Assembly: GCF_030811685.1 (NCBI RefSeq)
Contig: NZ_JAUSRF010000001.1
Span: 186,001 to 250,000 of the forward strand
DNA from: Neorhizobium huautlense
GTDB taxonomy: Bacteria > Pseudomonadota > Alphaproteobacteria > Rhizobiales > Rhizobiaceae
DNA: 64,000 nt
Direction of reading: 5' to 3'
How positions within the stretch are numbered: position 1 is the stretch's first letter; every line of letters starts with the position of its first letter. The position numbers were made by a program, and so were the translations under genes. The notes under the pieces are model-generated. The model ran no database searches. It was not told the origin of the DNA and saw nothing but the letters and a program-made list of their open reading frames with translations. Shown here one piece after another: positions 26,856-36,253 of the stretch.

Positions 26856-27740
26856 ATGAGCAGCTACGTCCTGACCGTGTCCTGCCCCACCAGCCGCGGC
26901 ATTGTTGCGGCGATTTCCGGCTATCTGGCGGACAAGGGCTGCAACATTGTCGATTCATCCCAGTTCGACGATCTGGATGCGAAACGCTTTTTCATGCGTG
27001 TCAGCTTCATTTCGGAAGAAGGCATCGATCGCGACGGGTTGCTGGCGGGTTTTGCGCCGGTTGCTGAAAAATTCGAGATGGAAGCGGAGATTTTCGACGC
27101 CGCCGAGCGCATGAAAGTGCTGCTGATGGTGTCGCGTTTCGGCCATTGCCTGAACGATCTTCTCTACCGCTCCAAGATCGGTGCACTCCCGATCGATATC
27201 GTCGGCGTGGTCTCCAACCATTTCGACTACCAGAAGCTGGTCGTGAACCACGACATTCCCTTCCACCACATCAAGGTGACGAAGGAAAACAAGCCGCAGG
27301 CCGAAGCACAGCTGATGGAGATCGTCGAAAATTCCGGCACCGAGCTGGTGGTTCTCGCCCGCTACATGCAGGTTCTGTCCGACGCGCTCTGCAAGAAGAT
27401 GTCGGGGCGGATCATCAATATCCACCACTCCTTCCTGCCGAGCTTCAAGGGTGCCAACCCTTACAAGCAGGCCTACCAGCGCGGCGTGAAACTGATCGGC
27501 GCGACGGCGCATTACGTGACGGCGGATCTCGACGAAGGCCCGATCATCGAACAGGACACGGTTCGCGTCACGCATGCGCAGAGCCCGGAAGATTACGTGT
27601 CACTCGGCCGCGACGTGGAGGCGCAGGTTCTGGCGCGTGCCATCCATGCACATATCCATCACCGGGTATTCATCAACGGCAACCGCACGATTGTCTTCCC
27701 GCCGAGCCCGGGCAGCTACGCTTCCGAGCGCATGGGCTGA
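26856..27740 (+). CDS. purU: formyltetrahydrofolate deformylase
   Basis: 294 residues. It hydrolyses 10-formyl-tetrahydrofolate to formate and tetrahydrofolate. An N-terminal ACT domain (about 1-80, SYVLTVSCPTSRGIVAAISGYL) precedes a formyltransferase-like domain with VLLMVSRFGHCLNDLLYR, the substrate loop RYMQVLS and the catalytic NIHHSFLPSFKGANPY. A complete, typical member. Formate generation links it in theme, not in location, to the pfl genes. Confidence 0.94.
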   Translation: MSSYVLTVSCPTSRGIVAAISGYLADKGCNIVDSSQFDDLDAKRFFMRVSFISEEGIDRDGLLAGFAPVAEKFEMEAEIFDAAERMKVLLMVSRFGHCLNDLLYRSKIGALPIDIVGVVSNHFDYQKLVVNHDIPFHHIKVTKENKPQAEAQLMEIVENSGTELVVLARYMQVLSDALCKKMSGRIINIHHSFLPSFKGANPYKQAYQRGVKLIGATAHYVTADLDEGPIIEQDTVRVTHAQSPEDYVSLGRDVEAQVLARAIHAHIHHRVFINGNRTIVFPPSPGSYASERMG

Positions 27741-27820
27741 AACAAATCACTTGAGAATATGAGCACTCATTGGAAAATGCTCGTATTTCCCCTTCAAATT
27801 CGCTATGGATGACATCTTGA

Positions 27821-27851
27821 GGCCATGCAATTATAGATTGCATGGCCTTTT
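27821..27851 (+). terminator. rho-independent terminator after purU
   Basis: GGCCATGCAAT (27821-27831) pairs perfectly with ATTGCATGGCC (27837-27847) across a 5-base TATAG loop and is followed by TTTTG, about 80 bases after the purU stop. Confidence 0.85.
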
Positions 27852-27951
27852 GATTCCGGCGGTTAAAATTTGGTTAAGCATTGAATGGAATGGCGTTTTG
27901 TCCTGCGCACCAACGTGATACCACTGCGTGACCAGAGAGGGAAAACCGGTC

Positions 27952-29502
27952 GTGTCTGACGAATCAATGCCCGCATCGCCGCGTTTTTTACGCGCCATGC
28001 CGACGTTGCCCCTGTGGCTGACGGGCATTTTTCTGGTGGCCATCATCACGGTCACCGGCCTCATTCTTCTCGAAAACTACAAGAGTTCGCTCGCCGCCGG
28101 CGAGGCCCGTGCCAGATCCTCCGCCCATGTGGTGGCAGCCCATGTGGAATGGATGATGGAGGCGAGCAACCAGGCGCTGCGTCGCGTCGATTCCGCGCTT
28201 GGCGACAAACCCATCGACAGCCCGGAAAACACGCTGGCCAATATCGCCGAGGCGGTGGGCGACCTACCGGCTGGATTCGAATATTCCGTTTTCGATGCCA
28301 ATGGCCTGCAGCGTTTTTCCAGCATTCCGAATGCGGCACCGCTCAATCACGGCGGGCGTGGTTATTTCGAGCGTTTGCGCAGCGGCGAACCGATCGCGAT
28401 CTCGCGCCTGTTCGAAGACGAGCGCACCTCAAAACCGGCCTTCATGATCGCCCGCCGCATTACCCGCAATGCGGAATTCCGCGGCGTTGCGACGATCGCC
28501 ATTCCGAACGAGACCATGGACCGCTTCTGGGCATCCATGGGGCTGGGTCCGCATTCCACGGTCTCCGCCGTACGCGACGACGGCTGGCTGGTGGCGCGCC
28601 GCCCGGTGTCCGACAAGGCGGTCGATCTGAGCACGACCGAATGGTATCCGATGACGCGTACGGCGGATTCCGGCGTCTACCACAGTCCGATCTCACCGAT
28701 CGACGGCCGCTCGCGCATCGTCGGCTTCTGGAAGGTGACCGGCTGGCCGCTGATTTCGCTGGCCGCCATCGACCGGCAGGAAGTGCTCGACCAGTTCTGG
28801 AGCAATGTCTGGTCCGATGCGCTGTTTGCCATACCGCTGATGGTGGTGCTGGTTCTGGCATCACTGTGGATCACCCGGCTACTCTATCGTTATGCCGCCC
28901 GCAACGAAGAGCTTGAGCAGGCGCTGGAGCGCAACCGCTTTCTGCTGCGCGAAATCCACCACCGTGTGAAAAACAATCTTCAGGCCGTGCTGGCGCTGGT
29001 GCGGCTGCAGCCCTTGCCGCAGGAAGCCCGCAACGACATGACCCGCCGCGTCGGCGCGATGATTGCCGTGCATGAACAGATTTATCAGCGCGACCAGTAT
29101 GAGCGCGTGGACGTGGCGGCTTACGCCGAAAAGCTGATCCGGGACGTGGCCTCGGCCTATGATACGCCGGTGACGCTGGATCTCGACCTGCAGGCGGTGA
29201 CCGTCGATCGCGAACAGGCGCTGCCGATCGGCATGATCGTCAACGAAGTGGTGTCGAACGCATTCAAATATGCCTTTGCCGGCCGACCGTCGGGCCGATT
29301 GACCGTCTCACTGAAGCAACAGGGCGAGGAATTCAGTCTGAGCATCCGCGATGACGGCCCCGGTTTGGTCAACGAGGCGGAAAGACGCGTCGGCATGGGT
29401 AGCAAGCTGATCGGCAGTTTTGTGAAACAGCTGCATGGACGCCATACGCTTCGCAACGATAACGGCGCGGTTTTCGAAATGACGGCGCCGCAATCGGTGT
29501 GA
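27952..29502 (+). CDS. membrane sensor histidine kinase, HisKA_2 type
   Basis: 516 residues from GTG 27952, chosen for the AGAGGGA about 11 bases upstream; GTG 27928 is an alternative. TM1 (about 18-40) and TM2 (about 288-308) enclose a 245-residue periplasmic Cache-like domain (FEYSVFDANGLQRFSS...SGVYHSPISPIDGRSRIVGFWKV). The cytoplasmic part has the phospho-acceptor LLREIHHRVKNNLQAVLAL, the hallmark of HisKA_2 kinases, then an ATPase lobe with NEVVSNAFKYAF (N box) and DDGPGL (G1). No response regulator lies beside it, so it is an orphan; HisKA_2 kinases often feed general stress-response regulators. Confidence 0.88.
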   Translation: MSDESMPASPRFLRAMPTLPLWLTGIFLVAIITVTGLILLENYKSSLAAGEARARSSAHVVAAHVEWMMEASNQALRRVDSALGDKPIDSPENTLANIAEAVGDLPAGFEYSVFDANGLQRFSSIPNAAPLNHGGRGYFERLRSGEPIAISRLFEDERTSKPAFMIARRITRNAEFRGVATIAIPNETMDRFWASMGLGPHSTVSAVRDDGWLVARRPVSDKAVDLSTTEWYPMTRTADSGVYHSPISPIDGRSRIVGFWKVTGWPLISLAAIDRQEVLDQFWSNVWSDALFAIPLMVVLVLASLWITRLLYRYAARNEELEQALERNRFLLREIHHRVKNNLQAVLALVRLQPLPQEARNDMTRRVGAMIAVHEQIYQRDQYERVDVAAYAEKLIRDVASAYDTPVTLDLDLQAVTVDREQALPIGMIVNEVVSNAFKYAFAGRPSGRLTVSLKQQGEEFSLSIRDDGPGLVNEAERRVGMGSKLIGSFVKQLHGRHTLRNDNGAVFEMTAPQSV

Positions 29503-29518
29503 CGCGATCTCTCGGCCG

Positions 29519-30919
29519 TTATTGGCCTGCCCTCCCGGCAGCACTTTTTCCGGCGATGTAACCGAGGCCGACGGCGGTCAGCAGTCCATTGCCGGAGAGA
29601 TAACCCGAGGCCTCGTTTCCCGACACGCCGCAGGCCGCACCGCCGGCGGCGAAAAGATTGGGCAGAGGTTTGCCCGTGCCGTCGAGCACGGCGGCCGTTC
29701 GATCCACATCAAGCCCGCCCTGCGTGTGAAACAGCGCACCGGTGACTTTCACGGCCCGATACGGCGGCTGGAGTTTTTGCGCTGGTGAAAACGCACGACC
29801 AAAGGCGTCTGTGCCTGCTGCCTCTGCGGTCGTTTCGATCTCCGCAAAAGTTTCGGCCAGCGCGTCCGCCGGCACCGACATCAGGCCGGCGAGTTCAGCG
29901 ATACTATCGGCAGCCAACACCACGCCCATCGCCTCGGCGCGGCGAAAATCCTCGAACTGGCGGACGATGCCGGCGATGCGTTCATCGAATATCGTCCAGG
30001 CGATCGCATCTGGCTGGCGCAGCACTTCGGCGGCCTGTTCCGAATAACCGCGCGCTTCGTTGCTGAAACGCCTGCCCTCGGCATTCACCTGAAAACCGCC
30101 TTCGGTGACCGTGGCCCAGGAGATCAGGATACCGGCCGGATGCGCAACCGAGCCATGGCCCTGATGGCCATTGAGATGACGGCTGGCTGCACCGAGCGCT
30201 TCACCCCACAGCAGCGCATCGCCCTGATTGCCGGTATGGCCGAAATAGAGCGCGTCCGAAAGTGAGGAAATATGCTGGCGAACAAGCTCCTTGTTGCCGC
30301 CATAACCATTGCAGGCGAGGATGAGATTATCGCAGGAGAGCTCCTCCGACGTGCCGTCCGGTCGCTCGAAACGCAGGCCGCGCACCCGCCCCTCGTCATC
30401 GGCGAAAAGTTCGACCACATGAGCATGGCAGACAAGCGCGATCTCGGCATTCTCGACCGCTTCACGCAGCGCATCGATCAGTTCCTCTCCGGAGCGAGTC
30501 GGAAGGCCATGCATGCGGCGGGCGGAATGGCCCGGATAGGAAAAATCGCTGACGACGGAAAACTGTAGACCATATGTGTCGGCCAGCCATTCCAGCACCG
30601 GACCGGTGGTTTTTGCCATCAGTTCAACGATGCCTGCGTCCGGCTCGCCATGCGCCTTTTTCATGATGTCACCGGCAAAATTTTCCGGACTGTCCTCGAT
30701 GCCGGCCTCTTTCTGCCAGCGGGTGGAGGCGGCGGGCACAAGGCCGGCGGACAAGGCGGTGGAACCCTGCGGCAGCGCATCGCGCTCCAGCAGCAGGACT
30801 TCCGCACCGGCCTCATGGGCGGACAGTGCGGCGACCATGCCGGCGGCACCGGCACCGATGATGACGACCGGCACGGAATAATCGAATTGCCGGTTTTTAT
30901 CCCGCGTTACCAAAGCCAT
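29519..30919 (-). CDS. FAD-dependent dehydrogenase (fumarate-reductase-flavoprotein-like)
   Basis: 466 residues from ATG ending at 30919, with GAGGGAGG upstream. The N-terminal VVIIGAGAAGMVAALSAHEAG binds FAD. The domain order and the C-terminal FHTQGGLDVD and GNEASGYLSGNGLLTAVGLGYIAG match the family of succinate dehydrogenase/fumarate reductase flavoproteins, tricarballylate dehydrogenase and 3-ketosteroid dehydrogenase. These oxidise CH-CH to C=C next to a carbonyl or carboxylate. It is divergent from the LeuC-like gene and shares a palindromic operator region with it, so it probably belongs to the same pathway. Confidence 0.82.
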   Translation of the reverse strand: MALVTRDKNRQFDYSVPVVIIGAGAAGMVAALSAHEAGAEVLLLERDALPQGSTALSAGLVPAASTRWQKEAGIEDSPENFAGDIMKKAHGEPDAGIVELMAKTTGPVLEWLADTYGLQFSVVSDFSYPGHSARRMHGLPTRSGEELIDALREAVENAEIALVCHAHVVELFADDEGRVRGLRFERPDGTSEELSCDNLILACNGYGGNKELVRQHISSLSDALYFGHTGNQGDALLWGEALGAASRHLNGHQGHGSVAHPAGILISWATVTEGGFQVNAEGRRFSNEARGYSEQAAEVLRQPDAIAWTIFDERIAGIVRQFEDFRRAEAMGVVLAADSIAELAGLMSVPADALAETFAEIETTAEAAGTDAFGRAFSPAQKLQPPYRAVKVTGALFHTQGGLDVDRTAAVLDGTGKPLPNLFAAGGAACGVSGNEASGYLSGNGLLTAVGLGYIAGKSAAGRAGQ

Positions 30920-30941
30920 GCCTGCGCCTCCCTCGCCGAAT

Positions 30942-30955
30942 GACAGATATCTGTC
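30942..30955. promoter_or_regulatory. 14-bp perfect palindrome in divergent promoter region
   Basis: GACAGATATCTGTC is self-complementary and lies 22 bases upstream of the FAD-dehydrogenase start and about 100 bases upstream of the LeuC-like gene. It is a good candidate operator; the GntR/UTRA protein encoded at 33225 is the nearest regulator. Confidence 0.55.
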
Positions 30956-31055
30956 GGTTGAGAGGGACAATAAGCTGTATTATTTTTAAAACAACATTTG
31001 ATTTTTTGCGGATGTCGTGGCTAGATTTCACAAAACGGGAGCGAAGGAGGAGTTC

Positions 31056-32498
31056 GTGACGGTTGCCGGGACAGAGAGCGGCAGAACACTGTTCGACAAG
31101 GTGTTCGATGCGCATGTGATCGTGAAGCGCGAAGACGGGCAATGTCTTCTGTGGATCGATCGGCACTTTCTGCACGAAGGGTCCTTCCATGCTTTCAACA
31201 AGCTGAAGGAGCGCGACGCGGAGGTTGCCCGCCCCGACCTCACCTTCGGCATCGAAGACCATTACGTGCCGACCCGCACCCGCGACCTTTCCGTAATCGA
31301 TCCGGCCATTCGCGGCATGATCGAGCAGTTGCGCGGCAACAGCCAGCGCCACGGCTTAAGGCTCTTCGACCTCGATGATCCCGGCCAGGGCATCGTGCAT
31401 GTGGTCGGCCCGGAACAGGGGCTGACCTTGCCGGGCCTGACCATGGTTTGCGGTGACAGCCATACGGCCACCCACGGCGCCTTCGGGGCAATCGCCTTCG
31501 GCATCGGCGCCTCGGAAGTGGCACATGTGCTGATGACGCAGACGCTGTGGCAGAAGAAACCCAAGCGGATGCGCATCACGGTGGAGGGCGCGCTGGCGCC
31601 GGGTGTTTCGGCCAAGGATATCGCGCTGTCGATCATCGCCCGCATCGGCGCCGATGGCGCGGCGGGTCATGCGATCGAATATGCCGGATCGGCGATCCGC
31701 TCGCTATCCATGGAAGGCCGGCTGACACTCTGCAATCTCTCCATCGAGGCCGGTGGCCGTTGCGGCATGGTGGCGCCGGACCAGACCACGGTGGATTATC
31801 TGCGCGGCAGGCCATTTGCGCCGGAAGGCACACTTTTCGATAAGGGCGCTGCCGATTGGCTGGCCTTGCAAAGCGATGCCGATGCGGTGTTCGACCGCGA
31901 AATGCATCTCGATGCCGCAGATATCGCTCCCTCCGTCACCTGGGGCATCACCCCTGAGGACGCATCTCCGATCACCGCAAAAGTGCCGGACCCGGAAAAT
32001 TTCGAGGACCCGGCCCGCGCCCAGCAGGTGCGGGATGCACTGGAATACATGGATATCCGGCCCGGCCAGTGTCTTTCCGACATCCGCATCGACCGGGTTT
32101 TCATCGGGTCGTGCACGAACAGCCGCATCGAGGATCTGCGGGCTGCCGCCTCTATCCTGAAGGGCCGCAAGGCATCGGTGCCCGGTCTCGTTTCCCCCGG
32201 ATCGATGCAGGTGAAACGGCAGGCTGAAGCCGAGGGTCTGGACCGCATCTTTCTCGACGCGGGCCTTGAATGGGTGGATGCCGGCTGTTCGATGTGCGTC
32301 GGCATGAACGGTGATCTGGTGCCGCCGGGCGAACGTTGTGCCTCCACCACCAACCGCAATTTTCGCGGCCGGCAGGGGCCGGGATCGCGCACACATCTGA
32401 TGTCGCCGGCCATGGTCGCGGCGGCGGCCGTCACCGGCCACCTGACGGACATGCGCGAGTTGATGCAGGCACCGGTGGCGGGAGGAAACATCGGATGA
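31056..32498 (+). CDS. aconitase-superfamily hydro-lyase, large subunit (LeuC-like)
   Basis: 480 residues. GTG 31056 is taken as start because AAGGAGG lies 6 bases upstream; the frame opens at 31017. The 4Fe-4S ligands are Cys353 (FIGSCTNSR), Cys411 and Cys414 ([12 protein letters not shown]), and [26 protein letters not shown] is conserved, so it should be catalytic. LeuC proteins isomerise isopropylmalate, but the same family includes homoaconitase, citraconate/maleate hydratases and dimethylmaleate hydratase. The surrounding genes are catabolic rather than leucine biosynthetic, so one of the latter roles is favoured. Confidence 0.83.
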   Translation: MTVAGTESGRTLFDKVFDAHVIVKREDGQCLLWIDRHFLHEGSFHAFNKLKERDAEVARPDLTFGIEDHYVPTRTRDLSVIDPAIRGMIEQLRGNSQRHGLRLFDLDDPGQGIVHVVGPEQGLTLPGLTMVCGDSHTATHGAFGAIAFGIGASEVAHVLMTQTLWQKKPKRMRITVEGALAPGVSAKDIALSIIARIGADGAAGHAIEYAGSAIRSLSMEGRLTLCNLSIEAGGRCGMVAPDQTTVDYLRGRPFAPEGTLFDKGAADWLALQSDADAVFDREMHLDAADIAPSVTWGITPEDASPITAKVPDPENFEDPARAQQVRDALEYMDIRPGQCLSDIRIDRVFIGSCTNSRIEDLRAAASILKGRKASVPGLVSPGSMQVKRQAEAEGLDRIFLDAGLEWVDAGCSMCVGMNGDLVPPGERCASTTNRNFRGRQGPGSRTHLMSPAMVAAAAVTGHLTDMRELMQAPVAGGNIG

Positions 32499-33112
32499 AA
32501 CCGTTCAAGACGCTCGACGCCATCACCTGTCCGCTGCCGCAATCGAATGTCGATACCGACCAGCTGATCCCGGCCCGGTTCATGAAACGCTCGCGGGCGG
32601 ACGGTTATGGCGGTTTCCTTTTGCATGACCTGCGCTTCGATGAAACCGGCGCGCAAAAACCGGATTGCCCGCTGAATGATCCGGAGCGTCAGGGCGCGCA
32701 AATTCTTGTCAGCCGGCGCAATTTCGGCAGCGGTTCTTCGCGCGAGGCGGCTGTTTATGCGCTGGTTGATTACGGAATCAACTGCGTCGTCGCGCCCTCC
32801 TTCGGCGATATTTTTGCGTCGAACGCGGTCAATAACGGGCTTCTTCCGGCAACCGTCAGCGAGGACGATTGCGAGGCCCTGCTGGCTGGCCTTGCCGATG
32901 GCGCTCAGACGGCAACGGTCGATCTCGAGGCGCAAACAATCCGCGCGGCCAATCTGGTTTTGCCGTTCACGGTCGATCCGGTCTGGCGCACGAAACTGTT
33001 GAACGGCTGGGACGATATCGACCTCACCCGCAGCCACGCCGCGGCAATCTCCGCCTTCGCCGAGGCTGACCGCACCCGGCGCCCCTGGATGCAGCCGCGG
33101 AAAACAGGCTGA
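32495..33112 (+). CDS. aconitase-superfamily hydro-lyase, small subunit (LeuD-like)
   Basis: 205 residues, overlapping the large-subunit stop as ATGA with GGGAGG upstream. The swivelling domain is recognisable from [26 protein letters not shown], and from [46 protein letters not shown] with the substrate-binding GSGSSRE loop. It pairs with the preceding gene as a heterodimer. Note the residues after the RF in PARFMKRS, which in this family influence substrate choice; they differ from enterobacterial LeuD. Confidence 0.85.
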   Translation: MKPFKTLDAITCPLPQSNVDTDQLIPARFMKRSRADGYGGFLLHDLRFDETGAQKPDCPLNDPERQGAQILVSRRNFGSGSSREAAVYALVDYGINCVVAPSFGDIFASNAVNNGLLPATVSEDDCEALLAGLADGAQTATVDLEAQTIRAANLVLPFTVDPVWRTKLLNGWDDIDLTRSHAAAISAFAEADRTRRPWMQPRKTG

Positions 33113-33155
33113 ACGATAAAACCGTCGACCGAAATCTGCGGATTGCGGTTGACAC

Positions 33156-33172
33156 AATACAAAATCTGTATT
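33156..33172. promoter_or_regulatory. candidate GntR operator and promoter
   Basis: AATACA-aaatc-TGTATT is an inverted repeat (33156-33161 and 33167-33172), just after TTGACA at 33149-33154. AATACAAAAT recurs at 33203-33212, near the regulator start. HutC/GntR-type dimers bind such short inverted repeats, so autoregulation is likely. Confidence 0.5.
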
Positions 33173-33224
33173 CTCAATAAGACAACAAGACGTCTCATAG
33201 AAAATACAAAATGGGAATGTTCAC

Positions 33225-34016
33225 TTGTCCTCCACCATGGAACCATTGAAGGCGCGCCGTCTCTATCTGCTGCTGCGGGAACAGATCCTCAGCGGCGAGA
33301 TTGCTGCCGAAACGAAACTGCCCAGCGAACCAACGCTGGCGCAGGACCATGGTGTTTCGCGCGTCACCGTGCGGCGCGCGCTCGACAAGCTGGCCAGTGA
33401 CGGCATGATCCTGCGCCGTCCGGGTGCCGGCACATTCGTCAATGCCGGCGGCAAGGCCAGCATGCCGGTGGTTGCCGATTTTGCCAATGTCCTGACACAT
33501 CTGGTGGAAATGGGCCGCAAGACCGGCGTCAAGCTGATCTCCTTTGGTTACGTGGCCGCCACGCCGCAGATGGCCGAGGAACTGGGTCTCGATCCCGGCG
33601 AAAAGCTGCAGCGCTCCGTGCGTGTGCGTCTGATCGACGGCCAGCCGTTTTCCTACCTCGTCACCCATGTGCCGGAGCGCATCGGCATGTCCTATTCGGA
33701 GGCCGATCTCGCCTCCACGCCGCTTCTGGAACTGCTGGAGCGTTCAGGCCTCGTCGCCGAACGCGCCAATCAGGTGATCGGCGCAACGCTTGCCGGCCCC
33801 GAGGTCGCGGCAGCGCTCGATCTCGATATCGGCGCAGCCCTTCTGTCCATGACCCGCGTCGTTTTCGAACCCTCCGGTCGCGGTATCGAGCATCTGCAGG
33901 CGCTCTACCGGCCGGATCGTTATTCCTTCCACATGGATCTGGCGCGCACCGGCGATGATGGCGCCCGCCGCTGGACGCCGGCCGATGCCGTGCGCACGGC
34001 CGGCAACGACAAATAA
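33225..34016 (+). CDS. GntR/HutC-family transcriptional regulator with UTRA domain
   Basis: 263 residues from TTG 33225 (GGGA 8 bases upstream), or 259 from ATG 33237. The winged helix spans about 8-75 (LLREQILSGEIAAETKLPSEPTLAQDHGVSRVTVRRALDKLASDGMILRRPGAGTFV), followed by a UTRA ligand-binding domain to about 240 with RVRLIDGQPFSYLVTHVPE. Members of this family bind a pathway metabolite and control adjacent catabolic and transport genes. Its position between the hydro-lyase and the ABC transporter makes it the likely regulator of the whole locus. Confidence 0.88.
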   Translation: MSSTMEPLKARRLYLLLREQILSGEIAAETKLPSEPTLAQDHGVSRVTVRRALDKLASDGMILRRPGAGTFVNAGGKASMPVVADFANVLTHLVEMGRKTGVKLISFGYVAATPQMAEELGLDPGEKLQRSVRVRLIDGQPFSYLVTHVPERIGMSYSEADLASTPLLELLERSGLVAERANQVIGATLAGPEVAAALDLDIGAALLSMTRVVFEPSGRGIEHLQALYRPDRYSFHMDLARTGDDGARRWTPADAVRTAGNDK

Positions 34017-34078
34017 CGACTTACAAAAACAAGAACGACCGCAAAAGCGGCGCCCCCCTCAAGAGGAGAACAGAGGCA

Positions 34079-35305
34079 ATGAAGGTCTATGAAACAGCAT
34101 TTCATCGCAGAACGATCCTGAAGGGTGGCGCTGCTGCTGCCCTTGCGACCATTGCGGCCCCCGCCGTGGTTCGCGGTGCCGAACCTGCCCCCATCAAGGT
34201 CGGCATTCTGCAACCGGTGACGGGCGCGCTTGCACAAGACGGCGAATATGGCCGTCTCGGTGCCGAGATGGCAATCGCCGATATCAACGCAGCCGGCGGC
34301 ATAAAATCGCTCGGCGGCGCCAAGCTGGAAATGGTGTTCGGCGATGCCCGCTCGACACCGGAAGCCGGCACGCAGGAAGTCGAGCGCATGCAGGAAGAGG
34401 GCGTGGTCGCCATCGTCGGCGGCTTTGCCTCGCCGATCTGCCTTGCCGGTTCGCAGGCAGCAGCGCGTTACGACCTCCCTTATATCGTCGATGTCGGCGT
34501 GACCGACCAGATCATTACCCGTGGCCTGAAAAACACATTTCGTTTCGCGCCGGGCTTTTCGCTCTGCACCGGTGCGGCGATCCAGAACCTCGTCAAAATT
34601 AACGAGTCTGCCGGCAAGGCCGCCAAAACGGTGGCGCTGGTGCATGAGGACGGCCTGTTCGGCTCCGGTCTCGCCAAGCTGATGGCAACGGAACTGCCCA
34701 AGCACGGTTTCGAAATCCTCGAACTGATCGCCGTGCCGACGCCTTCACGCGATCTCTCCAACGTCGTGCTGAAACTGCGATCCTTGCGCCCGGACCTGAT
34801 CATCCCGAGCACCTATTACGGCGAAACCGTTCTTCTGGCCCGCACCATGCAGCAGCAGCGCGTGCGCCCGAAGGGTGTCTATTCCGTTCTCAACGGCGCT
34901 GCCTCCAACCATCGCTTCGTCAAGGAATTTCCGGAAGCCGCCGGAAACATCATGGACTGCAATCACTGGTTCGACCCGCGCAATGAAAAAGCCCTGGCCG
35001 TCCAGAAGCGCGTCGAGGCGACCGGCAAGCCGTTCAATTACAACACACCGCTCAACTATTCCTGCATCGGCCTGCTGGCGGATGCGATCGAGCGTGCCGG
35101 CGCGGCCGACCGGGTGAAGATCATCGAGGCGCTCGGCACCTCGACCTTCTCCGACCACCTGATGCCCTACGGCCCGACGAAATTCGAAAACGGCCAGAAC
35201 ATGGGTGCGGCTCCCGTTTCGACGCAGGTTCAGGACGGCGCGATCAAGGTCGTCTTCCCGGAAGACTTTGCCAACGCCAAGCCAAAGTTCCCGGCCAACG
35301 GCTGA
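34079..35305 (+). CDS. periplasmic substrate-binding protein, branched-chain amino-acid type
   Basis: 408 residues. A signal peptide covers about 1-34 (twin Arg in HRRTILKGG, then Ala-rich, ending VVRGAE), which may be Tat-type. The mature part has the type I periplasmic fold of LivK proteins: IKVGILQPVTGALAQDGEYGRLGAEMAIADINAAGG and a GGFASPICLAGSQAAARYDLPYIVDVGVTD segment. It begins a five-gene ABC transporter. Such systems often carry aromatic acids, urea, amides or dicarboxylates rather than leucine, so the ligand should be the substrate of the neighbouring enzymes. Confidence 0.88.
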   Translation: MKVYETAFHRRTILKGGAAAALATIAAPAVVRGAEPAPIKVGILQPVTGALAQDGEYGRLGAEMAIADINAAGGIKSLGGAKLEMVFGDARSTPEAGTQEVERMQEEGVVAIVGGFASPICLAGSQAAARYDLPYIVDVGVTDQIITRGLKNTFRFAPGFSLCTGAAIQNLVKINESAGKAAKTVALVHEDGLFGSGLAKLMATELPKHGFEILELIAVPTPSRDLSNVVLKLRSLRPDLIIPSTYYGETVLLARTMQQQRVRPKGVYSVLNGAASNHRFVKEFPEAAGNIMDCNHWFDPRNEKALAVQKRVEATGKPFNYNTPLNYSCIGLLADAIERAGAADRVKIIEALGTSTFSDHLMPYGPTKFENGQNMGAAPVSTQVQDGAIKVVFPEDFANAKPKFPANG

Positions 35306-35323
35306 CGCCGTTCGACATGTGCC

Positions 35324-35348
35324 CCGGGCCCGCAATGAGCGGGTCCGG
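35324..35348 (+). promoter_or_regulatory. hairpin between binding-protein and permease genes
   Basis: CCGGGCCCGC (35324-35333) pairs with GCGGGTCCGG (35339-35348), one wobble, across an AATGA loop, 18 bases after the binding-protein stop. Hairpins here commonly raise the binding protein above the membrane components. Confidence 0.55.
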
Positions 35349-35380
35349 ACCAATGCGAACTCCGTGAAGCGGAAGAGGCC

Positions 35381-36253
35381 ATGTTTTCCCCCATCATCAT
35401 CATCGAAGCGATGATCAACGGCTTGCTGACCGGTGCGATCTACGCGCTTGTCGCCCTTGGTCTGACACTGGTCTACGGTGTGCTGCACATCATTAACTTT
35501 GCCCATGGGGCAACGCTTGCGGCTGCCATGTTTGCCGTCTGGGGCCTCAATGCCGGTTTCGGCATTGATCCTTACGTGGCAATCGTGATCGTCACGCCGG
35601 TGTTTTTCGCCCTCGGTTACGGTTTGCAGCGTTTCGTCATCGGCCCGGCCGCCCATGGCGATGACGGCAACATCCTGCTGATCACGCTTGGCCTTTCCAT
35701 CCTGATCGAAAATGCGCTTCTGGCTTCCTTCGGTTCCGACACCCGTTCCATCCCGTCCGACTTCGCCTTTTCCGTCGTCGAGGCCGGTCCGTTCCTGCTG
35801 TCGAGCGCAAAACTTGTCGGAGCAGTCGGTTCGCTTGTCGTCGCCATCCTGTTCTGGCTGCTGATGACGCGCACCGATACCGGCAAGGCCATCCGCGCAG
35901 TTGCCCGTGAAAAGCTCGGCGCGCGGCTTGTCGGCATCAATGTCGGCCATGTCTATGCCGTCACTTTTGGCCTCGGCTGTGCGGCCCTTGGCGTTGCCGC
36001 CTGTCTGCTGATGCCGACCTTCTACGTCAACCCACGCATCGGCGGCGCCTTCGTCAACATCGCGTTTACGGTCGTCGTTCTCGGCGGCATGGGCTCCGTG
36101 CCGGGTGCCGTCGCCGGCGGCCTGATCATCGGTGTCGTGGAAAGCGTCAGCGGCCTGCTTCTCGGTGAAAGCCTCGGCCAGATCGGCATCTTCATCATCT
36201 TCATCCTGGTCCTGCTTCTGCGTCCGACCGGCCTGTTCGGAGCGAGGGTATGA
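35381..36253 (+). CDS. branched-chain amino-acid-type ABC permease (LivH-like)
   Basis: 290 residues, about eight hydrophobic segments. Typical LivH features are NGLLTGAIYALVALGLTLVYGVLHIINFAHG near the N-terminus and GMGSVPGAVAGGLIIGVVESV near the C-terminus. It overlaps the next permease gene by 4 bases (ATGA). Confidence 0.9.
   Translation: MFSPIIIIEAMINGLLTGAIYALVALGLTLVYGVLHIINFAHGATLAAAMFAVWGLNAGFGIDPYVAIVIVTPVFFALGYGLQRFVIGPAAHGDDGNILLITLGLSILIENALLASFGSDTRSIPSDFAFSVVEAGPFLLSSAKLVGAVGSLVVAILFWLLMTRTDTGKAIRAVAREKLGARLVGINVGHVYAVTFGLGCAALGVAACLLMPTFYVNPRIGGAFVNIAFTVVVLGGMGSVPGAVAGGLIIGVVESVSGLLLGESLGQIGIFIIFILVLLLRPTGLFGARV

Noticed and set aside
31056..33112. Leucine biosynthesis leuCD
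   Set aside because: The sequences fit the superfamily, but the overlapping catabolic and transport genes and GntR regulator argue for a catabolic hydratase; leucine biosynthesis is not excluded until other copies are sought in the genome.
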